A stretch of 64,000 nt of DNA, from the NCBI GenBank assembly GCA_029851415.1, contig CM056742.1:100360976-100424975 (forward strand). The letters are read 5' to 3'. Numbering within the stretch: position 1 is the stretch's first letter; every line of letters begins with the position of its first letter. Positions 44,722 through 55,249 of the stretch are shown here, in pieces. Both the position numbers and the translations under genes were made by a program. The notes beneath the pieces were generated by a model. That model was not told where the DNA came from, did no database searches, and worked only from the letters and a program-made list of their open reading frames with translations. The stretch comes from Eretmocerus hayati. Lineage: Eukaryota; Arthropoda; Insecta; Hymenoptera; Aphelinidae.

Positions 44722-46271
44722 CTGTGTACATGTCAGACACACACTCATGTTTCAATGTAATGTTACGCATTTCCAGCGAAGAGAAGATGTCTTGATTGAA
44801 AGATGGATTGGTGAGCATGAACTCAATACTGGATACCAGCCTTACGGGCATGTATATGTATCAGAGTAAAAAGTTCAATTCACTTCACTCAAGATGAATA
44901 CTTCAGTGGCCACGAACGCATATCTGAATATTCTCCATGCAAACTTCGGGTTATTCTTGAACCATCAAATTTCGTTTGTATGGATAGAATGCTGCACCTA
45001 ATATGGAATTGTTAGCAGTTGGGAAAAGTTTGGTATGGCTAGTATGTCCATGCATATGTGAGAGATCATTGATGCCGTACAAGCTATATTGTAAATATCA
45101 ATGTAGAAGTACTCACTGACATGAACTTCAATAAAGTTGAAGAATTAGTGATGGGCCATCTCAAGTTGCAATGTGAATCCGAGGACGTGATGGATTTAAA
45201 TATCAGCAAGTGAAAATATACCAACACAAAAAATCACCGCTGCTCCACAGTCCAAAGCCTGCTCCAAAAGATCACGAAAAATTAGCCTCTCTATCCCGCG
45301 CAGCCAACGATTCAAAACAACGCACGTACACTCTCACGGCTTTCCGCTACACGCTGTGTAGCAAACCTCGACCACAGTGTGGCGCAGAAATGCGGCACAC
45401 TTCTCCTGGTTTCATCGAACAGATGGTCCCGGCTGTGCCGACATTCTTCAGCACAGTGGTGCAGATTTGCAGCACACCGTGGCGCGACTCTGCACCATGG
45501 CGTACTGCGCGCGCCGACGCGGTTTCGTAATGCACTTCTGCAACACAAGTTTTTCAGTGGAGGGTCCACAAACAGAATTGCGCTGAGTTCCGGAATGGCG
45601 GAGCTATAATAATTTTCGGCTAGAATCATATGGAGCTAGCCGAGGCTGGGGCGGGCCGGGGAACGGAAATGTTTGAGGAACGTTACGCTTAGAGCTCTAA
45701 TTTTCACCTTTTCGTACGTGGATGAAGGAAAAAGGAAAATTTTATAAGAATTTTGAAATGGGATTGTAGGTTCCGGCGGAAGCCCTGAAGTTCTTCCGAA
45801 AATCAACTGAGAACGACATGGTTGAACTATCCTTAGCAAAGTTACCAAAGTCGCAGCATGCAGAACCTACGCGGTGGCGCCTAACAGCGATGAGCAATTT
45901 TTCCTCAGGTATGTTTGGCCGTCAAAACCGAAAACCACGTCCACTCGGGCCTCAAATGCTCGGGGTTTTTGTCATTTGCGAAATACGGATCAGAGTGGAA
46001 GAGCGACAATCTTCGGGAGCACTCCTCATTCCTATGAAATTGATATGTTTCCTCGGAGTTCGATTCAATCGACCTGAAATAGTTTCACCCTACAATTTTT
46101 TACCTCAAAACAATTCCGGTAGTTTCAGATAGCTAGTATGTTCCAAAATTCAGCTATGAGCACATGATGACGGATGTGTCGGAACCCGTGCATAAGAGTG
46201 GGCAGCTCCAATTTCCATTTTTCCTCTACTTTGAAGTTCTAGAGAAGGGGCGGAATACTTTAATTGTGATG
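44722..46271. other. No clear gene; one GC-rich patch and a dispersed repeat
   Basis: Around 45320-45560 GC content rises and short palindromic blocks (GCAGATTTGCAGCACACCG, TGTGGCGCAGAAATGCGGCACA) recur, leaving frames open on both strands. The piece 45680-45800 is the relative of 28925-29070. No exon is supported. Confidence 0.4.
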
Positions 46272-46993
46272 CAACTGATGTATGACACGAGTCAGAAAGG
46301 GATGCTCGGTTATAATTCCAATCTGAGCACAGTTTTTCGGTGATTCTCGCGAGCTGCACCGGTTTCCTGCCGTTTCTTCTGCGAGAATGTATCCTAGGAT
46401 TCCCACAGATGCCCGAGAATCACTAACCATCGAGTTTCAGAATCTTAACAAGTATTGAAAGACATTTAAGGAGAATGATGGGTTCAAACTTCACCGTGAA
46501 CTGCACTCATCGGCGGATTGCTCCATAATATCCTTGTTCTGGTCTACTCCTCATGCGGTAATGAATTCTCAGGAATTCAGGAGCTTCAGCAGAGGGAGGA
46601 ACACGTTGATGGACATGTTAGTGATGTTTGGCACGAATTAGGGTGGGCGGACCGGTTATAATTTGCACTCTGAGCTCAGTATTTCGACAATCTTTGCGAG
46701 ATTCACCGGTTTCCGTTCACTTTTTCCGCGGTGATGAACTGTGAGATTTCTCCAGATGCTCACGAATGGATAATCATCTGTTTTCAGACTCGCGACTAGT
46801 GTTTGCGAACATCCGAAGTGCATGATGGGTCGAGAACCAACGGTCAACTGCACTCGTCATCAGTCCTCTCCATGATCCCATCGTTCTGGTCCGCTTCTCA
46901 TACGATGATAAGTTCTGAATGACTCAGGGGTCTCAGAGAAGGAGAAACACACAATAGTGATCATGTTATCGGTGTTTGGCACGGGTCAGGAAA
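46272..46993 (+). repeat. 346-bp tandem repeat, about two copies
   Basis: GGTTATAAT at 46308 and again at 46654 starts successive units. Each unit carries GCGAGNTTCACCGGTTTCC-, TGATGGGT-, CTGCACTCRTC- and GTGTTTGGCACGRRT-type blocks in the same order. Copies have diverged by many substitutions. Confidence 0.75.
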
Positions 46994-47289
46994 TTTCTCA
47001 ACTCCTGTCAAGTGTAGCTCCTATGAGAAGTACAAGAATCGATTTTCCCCAGTGGAAAAATTCTAGGTTCCCCCAAGATCTCCGTTATGACAACTGGTAA
47101 GCGGCGATTATCGGCCCTCTAGTAAGAACTAACAATAAGTCATCAAGGAGATGACGTGGGGATTGCTAGGATTCGCTTCTAGTCTATAGCTCCCACAAGT
47201 AGCCACGGCAAGTAACCAGTTCTGGACAATCCTTCGGAAAGTACTCACACCCTCGAGGAGAGTGCGCTGATGTACATTAGGGGGGATTT
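46994..47289. other. Unassigned
   Basis: No gene or repeat is recognised. Confidence 0.35.
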
Positions 47290-47480
47290 TGTTCCATCGA
47301 AGCTATGATTCTGCCAAGATAGGATCCTAGGGCTCACAAGAGGGGTGAAAAGGTCAAAAAAAGTTTTTTGTAATATACTTATATAGTGATAAGTAGAAGA
47401 CTTCTTATTCATTTCTCCCAGGACTCCTTTGGTAACAATTTTGTCCAGCTCGCTCCAGAACCACTAATATAAGTATGTCT
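47290..47480 (+). repeat. Diverged relative of the 2.4-kb fold-back arm
   Basis: GAAGCTATGATT, AGGATCCTAGGG, ACTTATATAGT and TTTTGTCCAGCTCGCTCCAG follow the order of the right arm at about 21675-21875. Much more diverged than the two arms are from each other, so it is an older family member. Confidence 0.55.
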
Positions 47481-47857
47481 ACCCTGGATTCTGCAACCGT
47501 GGATATCAATCCACCATGCGTGGTGCAAAAGGCAGAACCAATGTATAGCCTGAAGGGCGACTCAAGACAGTAGCTCACCTACATGTCTCCGAGTCTCTTG
47601 TATTTGTATGATCAATTAAAAGCTCAATATGCGCAGATGTCATCCAGTTTCCACATGCTTCCACCTCGGAGATCACACAAATCCATAAATTCATCTGCTC
47701 TTGATTTGAGAGAACTTTTTTGCGCGCGTAGCAACCACATGAATATCTGTCCTATCACGTGCACTTCTGTATAGTTTCGATTGGATTGCATGAAGAGGTA
47801 GGTGGAGGGCTGGAGTTCGGTGAGTTACTCCACAAAATATTCCCAACTAATACTCAC

Positions 47858-48201
47858 CATCTCCTTGCATATCTGAAGTCCACAGGGTGAGGTTGTCCCT
47901 CAATAACTGCATGATTAAGGTCGAATCCTTGTAACTTTCCTCTGATAATGTGTCTAGTTCAGCTATAGCATCATCAAAAGCAGCTTTAGCTAAACGGCAA
48001 GCCCTATCAGGACTATTCAGGATTTCATAGTAAAAAACCGAAAAATTCAACGCCAATCCGAGACGAATGGGATGAGTTGGGGGGAGGTCAGTCATAGCGA
48101 TATCACTCGCTGCTTTGTAAGCTACCAGAGAATTTTCAGCTGCTTCTTTCCTGTCATTCCCCATAGCAAACTCCGCTAAATAACGGTGGTAGTCGCCCTT
48201 C
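47858..48201 (-). CDS. 14-3-3epsilon: 14-3-3 epsilon exon (C-terminal half)
   Basis: The 344-base exon reads [20 protein letters not shown] through [40 protein letters not shown] and [17 protein letters not shown]. This is helices 5-9 of 14-3-3 epsilon, including the RYLAEF and [10 protein letters not shown] signature segments of the phosphopeptide groove. 14-3-3 dimers bind phosphoserine/threonine motifs in client proteins. The acceptor TTTCAG and donor G|GTGAGTATT are clean. Conservation is near perfect. The usual Thr before GND is Met here. The upstream exons (N-terminal dimer interface) were not found up to the window end, and a LINE begins ~0.75 kb upstream. Either the introns are very long or this is a partial copy. 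Confidence 0.9.
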
Positions 48202-49087
48202 CTGAAATTTCGAAAACATTGTCTTTATAATCAGCGGTGCGAATTCTTTGAAACTCTGTGAAGATATTTTGAGAGTCGGGACGAGGAACGGAGCAAACCT
48301 TTTGATCCCAAGGAACCTCCGTGAGGATGATCCGTTCATTTTCGTTTACAAAATACGTGGAATGATCGATTCTTGTGAATTTTAGGTGGATCCCTGTTTT
48401 TTTCCATGCAAAATGTGACGAGGGAGTATTTGTATCCCACGAAGAGGGAGGGGGTAGATACGAGGAAATCGATACTGCTGCGATCTTGTAGGAGCTCGAA
48501 CCAGCATTCTCAGAGGATGCTCCCCTGTGCAGCATCTCCGGTGACCTGAGCATGCCCTCAATTCCATCCTGTATGAGGGGAAGAAATACAATGCAAACTT
48601 GAGTTGCAAGCACGCGAGTTCGCCCGGAAGCCACAAGCTAGTATGAATGAGTTATCATCATTCCAATCATCTGAATTGGCGAGAACCATGTTCAATTTGG
48701 GATTATCTATATTCATGTCTCACTATCGGGAATTCATGAGTAGATTATTTGGTAAAATTACTCATGGGAATTCATGAGGTGATGCTCACCTAGATATTGA
48801 CCGTGAGATATTTTTCGCATCCCTCGAATATTGATTGAAAGGGATGATTATGATCATTCACGTCGTCTGCTTTGTAGCTATTGGTTGATATTTTGATACC
48901 TCTCTGTTAAAAATGAACTAAATCCTGATTATCTCTACAATTGTCTGCAAATATTATTTATAAAGTGTGTTGATTGTATATTTGAGGGTCTTGGAGATAC
49001 TTTTTTCAAATTCTGGTGTGAGATCGCATAATATATGCTGGATTGGCATCATATAACCTCAAATTTGTAAATGGTTGTAATTCACTT
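48202..49087. other. Intron/flank of the 14-3-3 exon and 5' region of a LINE
   Basis: An open frame on the minus strand (48634-48176) runs into the exon in the wrong register. It has no recognised domain and is probably intronic. From roughly 48900 the sequence may be the 5' untranslated region of the LINE that follows; its exact 5' end and target duplication were not identified. Confidence 0.4.
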
Positions 49088-50260
49088 ATGCCATTTATAT
49101 ACTGTCGTTGCTGCCCAAAGAAAGGTCCCATAAATCCAAAAAAAGCTGTTCGCTGTAAAAAGTGTGGAACTTATTACCATAAATCTTGTGCAAAGAGAGC
49201 TGGTGAACAAAAGGATGGCTCGTATAGAAGGTGCTGTGGTGTGCTTAAACCAAATAGTATGAGCCAAGTAGAATCACCTCAAGATCTTTTGATAAATAAC
49301 TCTAAAGCTTACCAAGATTCAGAAGAAGGTGATACCAGTAGTAATAGTACTGAAAGTGAAGCAAATAGTAGTAGTGTAGTAACGACAATTGAACTAGATT
49401 CTGAGCAGAGCAATACCAGTGGTAGCAGTACAGAATTTTTTGCTGACTCTGTCTCAGAAGGAGCAATCACAATGGGCTCACATGGAGATATGTCTATAGC
49501 TGAATTGTGTAAAAATTTGAAGGAATGGACAACGCAACAGAATGATAAGCTATTGGAAGATATAAAAATGGCCAATGATGCTTTAAAGACAGAACTTTCA
49601 AAGAAAATTGATGATGTTGGTGCACGTATGGGTATCCTAGAAAGGAATCAAGAAGATGTTCAAAACAGACTGAGTATACTAGAAAATGCTCATAAAGGTG
49701 AGACATATGAGGTGAATGAACTGCTGTATAGGGAAGTTGAAGATAGATTAACGAGGAAGAAAAATGTAATGATATATAATATTCCTGAGAATGATAGTAA
49801 GGATTATCTAAAAAACTACTTGATGGATCTATTGCAAGAGGCTCCCTTTGACCCTCAGAGTGTACGTTACTTTAGAATGGGAAAGAAAACAAATGATAAA
49901 AGTAGACCTGTTAAACTGGTCTTGAATGATTCAGAGGATGCAATGTGGGTACTGATACACCAGAAAGAGTTTTGTAAAGATGACGTCTATTGTGGAAATG
50001 ACAAGACCCCCCAGCAACAGGAATACCTTGCATCTTTGAAAGCTGAACTGAATGAGAGGAAGAAGAAAGGTGAAACAAAGTTGATGATCAAGTACTTGAA
50101 AGGTACTCCAACCATAGTTGAAAAAATTGTAGCTGAATCGGGTCAAGTTAAATATCAGCAACAGGGCATAGCCTCTTCTTCAAAACAATCTACTTCCCAG
50201 CAAATAGTTGATGAAGGTAAGAAACCTATGAATGGAAAACCTAGATACTCAAAAAACTGA
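49088..50260 (+). CDS. LINE ORF1 protein
   Basis: RNA-binding chaperone-type protein of a non-LTR retrotransposon, ~390 residues from ATG 49088. That is the first in-frame ATG; the frame is open further upstream without one. The N-terminus holds a PHD/RING-like zinc finger, CRCCPKKGPINP followed by CKKCGTYYHKSCAKRAG and a CC pair. An acidic Ser/Thr-rich linker follows (residues ~70-130), then a predicted coiled coil (~150-220), then an RRM-like segment starting KNVMIYNIPENDSKDYL, as in CR1-group ORF1 proteins. The frame ends TCA AAA AAC TGA, directly at a slippery heptamer that leads into ORF2. Confidence 0.85.
   Translation: MPFIYCRCCPKKGPINPKKAVRCKKCGTYYHKSCAKRAGEQKDGSYRRCCGVLKPNSMSQVESPQDLLINNSKAYQDSEEGDTSSNSTESEANSSSVVTTIELDSEQSNTSGSSTEFFADSVSEGAITMGSHGDMSIAELCKNLKEWTTQQNDKLLEDIKMANDALKTELSKKIDDVGARMGILERNQEDVQNRLSILENAHKGETYEVNELLYREVEDRLTRKKNVMIYNIPENDSKDYLKNYLMDLLQEAPFDPQSVRYFRMGKKTNDKSRPVKLVLNDSEDAMWVLIHQKEFCKDDVYCGNDKTPQQQEYLASLKAELNERKKKGETKLMIKYLKGTPTIVEKIVAESGQVKYQQQGIASSSKQSTSQQIVDEGKKPMNGKPRYSKN
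50251..50257 (+). promoter_or_regulatory. Candidate -1 frameshift site A AAA AAC
   Basis: ORF1 zero-frame codons are TCA AAA AAC TGA. The heptamer fits the X XXY YYZ rule. A slip of -1 enters the ORF2 frame (CTG AAT GTC CCC), which has no ATG before the endonuclease domain begins. The stop codon directly follows the heptamer. No downstream pseudoknot has been demonstrated. Confidence 0.5.
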
Positions 50261-53157
50261 ATGTCCCCTATCAGACTGAGATCAAGATTTACTTCCATAA
50301 TGTTGGGAGTTTAAAGGACCGTCTACACCATTTTAAGGATAATGTTATTACATCAGCTGTGGAGTATGATTTGATTGCTATTGCTGAATCTTGGCTTGAT
50401 TTCACAGTTAAGGATGCGGATCTTGAAATACCTGGCTACAGTTTTATTAGGCTGGATAGAAATTTTGATTATTGTCATAAGGCAAAGGGTGGTGGGCTGC
50501 TTTTATACATAAAGTCTCATCTTCATTTTGATGTAATTAAGAAGCATGCCACTAGTCATGATCTCATTATGGTGAGGTTGAGTATTGGTGCTAGGAAAAT
50601 TCTGATTGCTATAGCATATCACCCGCCTGTCACAAGCAACCCTCTTGAATTTATATCAGCATATGACACAGTAGCAGATATTTTGGAAGCAGCAGTGCAG
50701 AAGTATCCTGATGATGAGATAATTCTATGTGGGGATTTTAATCTGCCTGGGTATTGCTGGGAAGGAAATCAAGACCTCATCTATGCTAAAGGGAAAAATA
50801 GCAATGTTGCAATCAGAGATGCTGTTTCAACGCTGGAGCTGTGCATCAACCAGTTTAAACTGTGCAAAAGTTTTGGCGTTCCAAATGACTATAGTAATAT
50901 TTTAGACTTAGTTTTTACTAATATTGAAAATGTAGATTTTCAGGTGAGCGATGACTCATTTGTATTTCATGATTCTTTTCATGTAGGTTACTCCATCACT
51001 ATCCCAACTCTATCAGCTAGTCATAGTTCATTTATTTCCAGTTCAGACTATGTCTTCAACTATAAACTAGCTAACTATGATGAAATTAATGGTAAACTAA
51101 AAAATGTAGACTGGGATATATTTTTTGAAAATGTTAAGAATGTTGATGAAGCAGTTGACAAATTTTATAATTTTCTTTTTGAATTAATAGCATGCTATGT
51201 TCCTTATAGTAAAAAGTTTCAAACTACTTATCCAAAGTGGTTCTCCAAAGAACTGAAAGCAGAAATTATAGCAAAGAAAATTAGTCACAAAAAAGCCAAA
51301 AGAACTGGTAAAGATATTGATCGTCAGAAATTTAGACTTCATAGAACAAAATGCAAATACTTGATTAGGCGTGACAGAAAAATCTACACAAAGCAGGTTG
51401 AAGATGATATAAAAGTAGATTGTAATGCTTTTTGGCAATTTGCAAATCCCACAAATAAAAGTACTATTCCCGAGAAACTTTGCTATCAAGGTAAAACAGT
51501 AGTAGATCCAGATCAAGGTGTACAGTTTTTTTCTGAATACTTTAGTACTTTTTACAAGAAACATGATAAGCCACCTAACACTTCTCATGAAGATAATTTT
51601 GACTCGTTTGCTATTTCCAATATTGAGATAAACAGAGATGATGTTGTGAGAGAGTTACAATTTGCAAGTGAAAAGCTGGGCCTTGGTCCAGATGGAATTC
51701 ATTCATTGTTTGTAAAAAATTGTTTTTTAAATCTTGCAGATCCTTTAAGTATTATTTTCAACATGTCTCTGAAATCTGGATGCTTTCCAAAATTATGGAA
51801 ATTTAGTTGGGTGTCTCCCATACCGAAAGGTGGGGATTCACATCAAATCGAAAACTATAGGCCAATTTCAAAAATCTCATTATTTGGCAAGCTATTAGAT
51901 AGTATGATTGAAAGTAAACTGTCTATACATGTTCATAAACTTATTAGTATTCATCAACATGGATTCATGCCAAAGCGCTCAACTACCACAAATCTTACAT
52001 GCCTTACAGAGTATATTTTTGAAGCATTTGAAGCTGGACTCCAAGTTGATGCAATTTATACTGATATTTCTAAAGCTTTTGACTCTGTCTGCCATGAAAT
52101 CCTAATAAGAAAGCTAAAGAGCATGGGGATCACTGGATCTCTCCTTGAGTGGATTGGGTCATATCTATCTGACCGAGTTCAAGCAGTTAGAGTAAATGGT
52201 ATCACTTCAAACTCATTTCAAGTTCACTCTGGAGTTCCCCAGGGATCTCACTTGGGGACTCTCCTCTTCAACGTATTTATAAATGATGCACTAAAATGTA
52301 TCAAATACTCTAAAGCCTTGCTGTTTGCTGACGATTTGGAGCTATTTAGGAGGATAAATAATGTGGAGGATGCTAAATTACTACAACTCGACTTGGAAGC
52401 ACTACAGTCTTGGATGGATGATAATATGTTAAATTTTAACATTGGAAAGTGTACGAGCATCTCTTTTCATAAGAGCCCTGAAGCTCCTATAGTCTTTGAT
52501 TACTATCTATGTGGAACTGCTCTCAATAGAGTAAATGTAGTAAGAGACCTTGGGGTTATTCTTGATTCTAGACTCAATTTTGAAGCACACATCAGTGCTA
52601 TAATAAATAAAGCAAACAGGACATTAGCAATATTAAAAAGAAAATCTACTGCCTTCCTTGAATCTGAAACTATTTGTACATTGTACTTAACTTTAGTGAG
52701 ATCTACCTTGACATATGCTTCATCAGTCTGGCTACCTCACACAGCAAAAATGATGAAAAAAATTGAGTCCATTCAACACAAGTTTTTAAGATTTCTAGCA
52801 CACTTTGATGGCTCTCCAATGGACTGGAGATCTCATTATTATGTGGATGTAGCCAGAAAACACTCAATTTGCTCAATAGAGTCATTCCTCAATTACCAAG
52901 ACTCATTCTTTCTTTTTAAACTAATGTCCAACTATGTGGATGCTCCTGAACTTCTTGAAAGAATTGAGATTAGAATCCCTGGGAAAATACTAAGGCGAAA
53001 TGAGATACTATTCAATACAAACTCCTCATCCCAAAAGTCATCTCTGAATCGAATGTGTAGAATTGCAAATGAAAACTATCAATGGTTTGAATATTGTGGT
53101 ATCACAGTTTCAAAATTTAAACAGTTAGCGAGAGAGAAACTTCTCTTATATGAATGA
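50257..53157 (+). CDS. LINE ORF2: endonuclease and reverse transcriptase
   Basis: About 966 residues. The AP-type endonuclease has FHNVGSLKDRL, IAESWL (catalytic Glu), YHPP, CGDFNLPG (catalytic Asp), LDLVFTN and a terminal SFHVGYSI (catalytic His). The RT has HGFMPKRSTTTNL, then YTDISKAFDSVCHE (first catalytic Asp), SGVPQGSHLGTLLFN, and FADDLELF (FADD in place of YADD). A thumb and C-terminal region follow to the stop at 53155-53157. It performs target-primed reverse transcription. No internal stops. There is no ATG ahead of the endonuclease domain (the first in-frame candidates are GTG/TTG-type), so expression probably depends on frameshifting from or reinitiation after ORF1. Confidence 0.9.
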   Translation: MNVPYQTEIKIYFHNVGSLKDRLHHFKDNVITSAVEYDLIAIAESWLDFTVKDADLEIPGYSFIRLDRNFDYCHKAKGGGLLLYIKSHLHFDVIKKHATSHDLIMVRLSIGARKILIAIAYHPPVTSNPLEFISAYDTVADILEAAVQKYPDDEIILCGDFNLPGYCWEGNQDLIYAKGKNSNVAIRDAVSTLELCINQFKLCKSFGVPNDYSNILDLVFTNIENVDFQVSDDSFVFHDSFHVGYSITIPTLSASHSSFISSSDYVFNYKLANYDEINGKLKNVDWDIFFENVKNVDEAVDKFYNFLFELIACYVPYSKKFQTTYPKWFSKELKAEIIAKKISHKKAKRTGKDIDRQKFRLHRTKCKYLIRRDRKIYTKQVEDDIKVDCNAFWQFANPTNKSTIPEKLCYQGKTVVDPDQGVQFFSEYFSTFYKKHDKPPNTSHEDNFDSFAISNIEINRDDVVRELQFASEKLGLGPDGIHSLFVKNCFLNLADPLSIIFNMSLKSGCFPKLWKFSWVSPIPKGGDSHQIENYRPISKISLFGKLLDSMIESKLSIHVHKLISIHQHGFMPKRSTTTNLTCLTEYIFEAFEAGLQVDAIYTDISKAFDSVCHEILIRKLKSMGITGSLLEWIGSYLSDRVQAVRVNGITSNSFQVHSGVPQGSHLGTLLFNVFINDALKCIKYSKALLFADDLELFRRINNVEDAKLLQLDLEALQSWMDDNMLNFNIGKCTSISFHKSPEAPIVFDYYLCGTALNRVNVVRDLGVILDSRLNFEAHISAIINKANRTLAILKRKSTAFLESETICTLYLTLVRSTLTYASSVWLPHTAKMMKKIESIQHKFLRFLAHFDGSPMDWRSHYYVDVARKHSICSIESFLNYQDSFFLFKLMSNYVDAPELLERIEIRIPGKILRRNEILFNTNSSSQKSSLNRMCRIANENYQWFEYCGITVSKFKQLAREKLLLYE

Positions 53158-53650
53158 ATATTATTATTTTCTATTATTATTATTTTTGATGTTTTGTGAG
53201 ATCTATTACTTATTTGAAAAAGATTCCAGCTCTATCTGCCTGCTAATACATTATTCCATCTTTATAGTTATTATAAGGTGATTTTGCAGGAAGATATTGG
53301 AAGATTTGTTTCAAAATATTTTTATTATTTACCAATGTTGGTTATTTGTATAATTATGTACTAAAGGTCTGAGGGACCGTTGATCCAAATAAAATAAAAT
53401 AAATAAAATAAATAAATAAATGATCAAATTCTCATGCCTAGTGGGGGCCCGCGCTCCACATCTCGCAAATATCTATTCTCGCCATTCCACAGAGATTGAT
53501 CGATTGATATGATTCTTATGGAGGACGGGGGTAGAAGCCCCATTTGCTCAGATGACAAGTATACATACCAAGTCTTCAGCATAATATATTGATTACAAAA
53601 CAATGGAAATGGAACGGATGGTATTCCCATCACTTTTCAAGGAGTGTGTA
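53158..53650 (+). other. LINE 3' UTR and tail, then unassigned DNA
   Basis: 53158-53422 is the 3' UTR with ATT-rich text, CTGAGGGACCGTTGATCC and the AATAAA-repeat tail. From 53423 to 53650 no feature is recognised. Confidence 0.6.
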
Positions 53651-53651
53651 A

Positions 53652-54590
53652 CTAACAATAATGAAGAGGGGTCTGAGAAATATTCACATTTTGACATTCA
53701 CTCATACAATTGACATTGCTTCTGTTGGAGGTGCTCTCAATCCGAAATGTAGCACGGACTACGTGGGCTGATGTAATATACCGAGAAGAGATGATGGGAT
53801 AGCTTCTTGTCCTTCGTGCAGAGCGTAGGAAATTGAGTGGAACATTTGTAAGAATGTCCAGACTAGTTTGGATAGTAAACGACTGGTTCAGAGCTTCAAT
53901 GCAGGGAGAACGGTAGGTGGGGGAGACTTTGCTCTTTGTTTCTGACTGGCGCAAGGTAGGCTTTTCACTGGCAAGACAGAACTTGGATATGAGAAACACC
54001 GGCTGATTATATTTTATAACGGCAAATTCGAGGAAGTCGAGAAGATATTCTCCACGGATTTCAGCAGAGAGACAGCCAAGGCTCACACGGTAAGGTGTGA
54101 TATTGGCTTGCCGAGGGATGTTTCCATGAATGAACCTGATACAAGTATTGTGCAAACGATGAAGTTTCAAGCCTTTTCCTTTGTTTAACACGTTCGCTGC
54201 GGCGGGGCCCACCGGTGGGCCCCGCGATTTCCCATTCTCCTATCTTTACCAGCCCGTAATTATCCGAAAAATATTCCCAATAAGAATCTTTCATGGTGAT
54301 TCACTTTGCCTAGGGCATAAACAACGAGCCAAGAGGGAGTTTGCTTCCACAGAGAAATTTTTGGCAGAATACGGGAGTCTAGTTTATGACCAAGATAAAA
54401 TTACCAAAAATCGTTCCCGTAGCGAACGTGTTGACCAAGTAGGTAACGCTGCGCCGTAGTCCAAATACGGTAGGACTGGGCTACTGACTAGTTGTTGGCG
54501 TAGCGGACAAGCCAAGCTACGAGTAGCAAATCTTAAGGAATAGATGGGTACATGGACACGCTGGCTAATCTGGTTGATCTGTTCACCCCA
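53652..54590 (-). pseudogene. LINE reverse transcriptase C-terminal fragment, split by a MITE
   Basis: Minus-strand frame. The upstream piece (54590-54435) reads QINQISQRVHVPIYSL and LVSSPVLPYLDYGAALPTW, the thumb region after RT motif C. The downstream piece (54184-53652) reads KLHRLHNTCIRFIHGNIPRQ, ITPYRVSLGCLSAEIRGEYL and LDFLEFAV, the classic post-RT tail of insect non-LTR elements. A TTAA MITE (54189-54430) separates them. Reading across it without the insert keeps one frame. Catalytic RT motifs are absent, so this is a 3' remnant. Confidence 0.75.
54185..54434. mobile_element. 242-bp TTAA MITE (piggyBac-like)
   Basis: TTAA (54185-54188) is followed by CACGTTCGCTGCGG. The right end reads CCGTAGCGAACGTG, then TTGA (54431-54434), a TTAA with one substitution. 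Internal palindrome GGGGCCCACCGGTGGGCCCC near 54207. Inserted into the LINE fragment above. Confidence 0.8.
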
Positions 54591-55249
54591 ATCAAGTGAT
54601 CGGTCGATAATGTGACGTGGGGTGGTCGATGACTGAATGAATAGACTCGAAAGATGGTAGAAATAGATGTATTGAATGAATTGACGGTAACTGTGTATAT
54701 TGAGAGTGAGTGATGGGCACTCCCAAAATGGGAGTCCCCGAGCGGTCTGATGCGGCGCGCGCGAGTCGTGGCTTATATACCCTCGACTCATCGCGTGTCG
54801 CACAGTGTGAAAGTGCAAAGGTCAGCAAAACGTGATCGCGCGATGCATTCCTCGCGGTATGCATCGAGCGATCGGTCTTGCAGAACCGACGACAGAGTGA
54901 TTGACCAACAAGGGCAATCACCTATGGCGTCACACGTGTGAGGCCGGGATCTTGTCGTCCTCGACAAGCCCTTCGTGTCTTGTGTGAATGTATGATGTTT
55001 TACATAAGATTTTACATAGGTTCATCATAGGTCTTCCATAGTTTCTTCCAGTTCTTGTCAACATGTCATATCGTTATTTCTCTCGCATTCATTATCGTTT
55101 GGTCCATTTCAATAGTTTCAAGTTTCAAGTGCTTCAATTGACCTTAGTTCTGTGTGCTTTTTTTCCACTATGTTTTCCTTCAAACCCTGTAAAATCCTGG
55201 AACAGAGTAACTTTGATCTATGAAATTTTACATTATTTTCTTACTTTTC
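54591..55249. other. No recognisable gene
   Basis: Upstream flank of the LINE fragment, then AT-rich DNA. It includes a CGCGCG patch near 54752. Confidence 0.35.

Larger units (their letters stand above)
48950..53422 (+). mobile_element. CR1/Jockey-group LINE, apparently complete coding region
   Basis: Two long intact ORFs in the canonical order, ORF1 (zinc finger, coiled coil, RRM-like) then ORF2 (endonuclease, RT), are followed by a ~265-base 3' UTR. The tail is AAATAAAATAAAATAAATAA. Low divergence and open frames suggest a recently active copy. The 5' limit is approximate. Confidence 0.85.

Noticed and set aside
45210..45629. Several overlapping frames on both strands in a GC-rich patch
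   Set aside because: Open on both strands in four registers because of composition. No splice sites or motifs separate a real one.
31690..48201. Possibility of an integrated polydnavirus or other large virus segment
   Set aside because: No viral structural or replication genes are seen. The region is explained by transposons plus isolated host-like exons.
48176..48634. A 152-codon minus-strand frame upstream of the 14-3-3 exon
   Set aside because: It overlaps the exon in the wrong register and shows no recognisable domain. More likely intronic sequence left open by chance.
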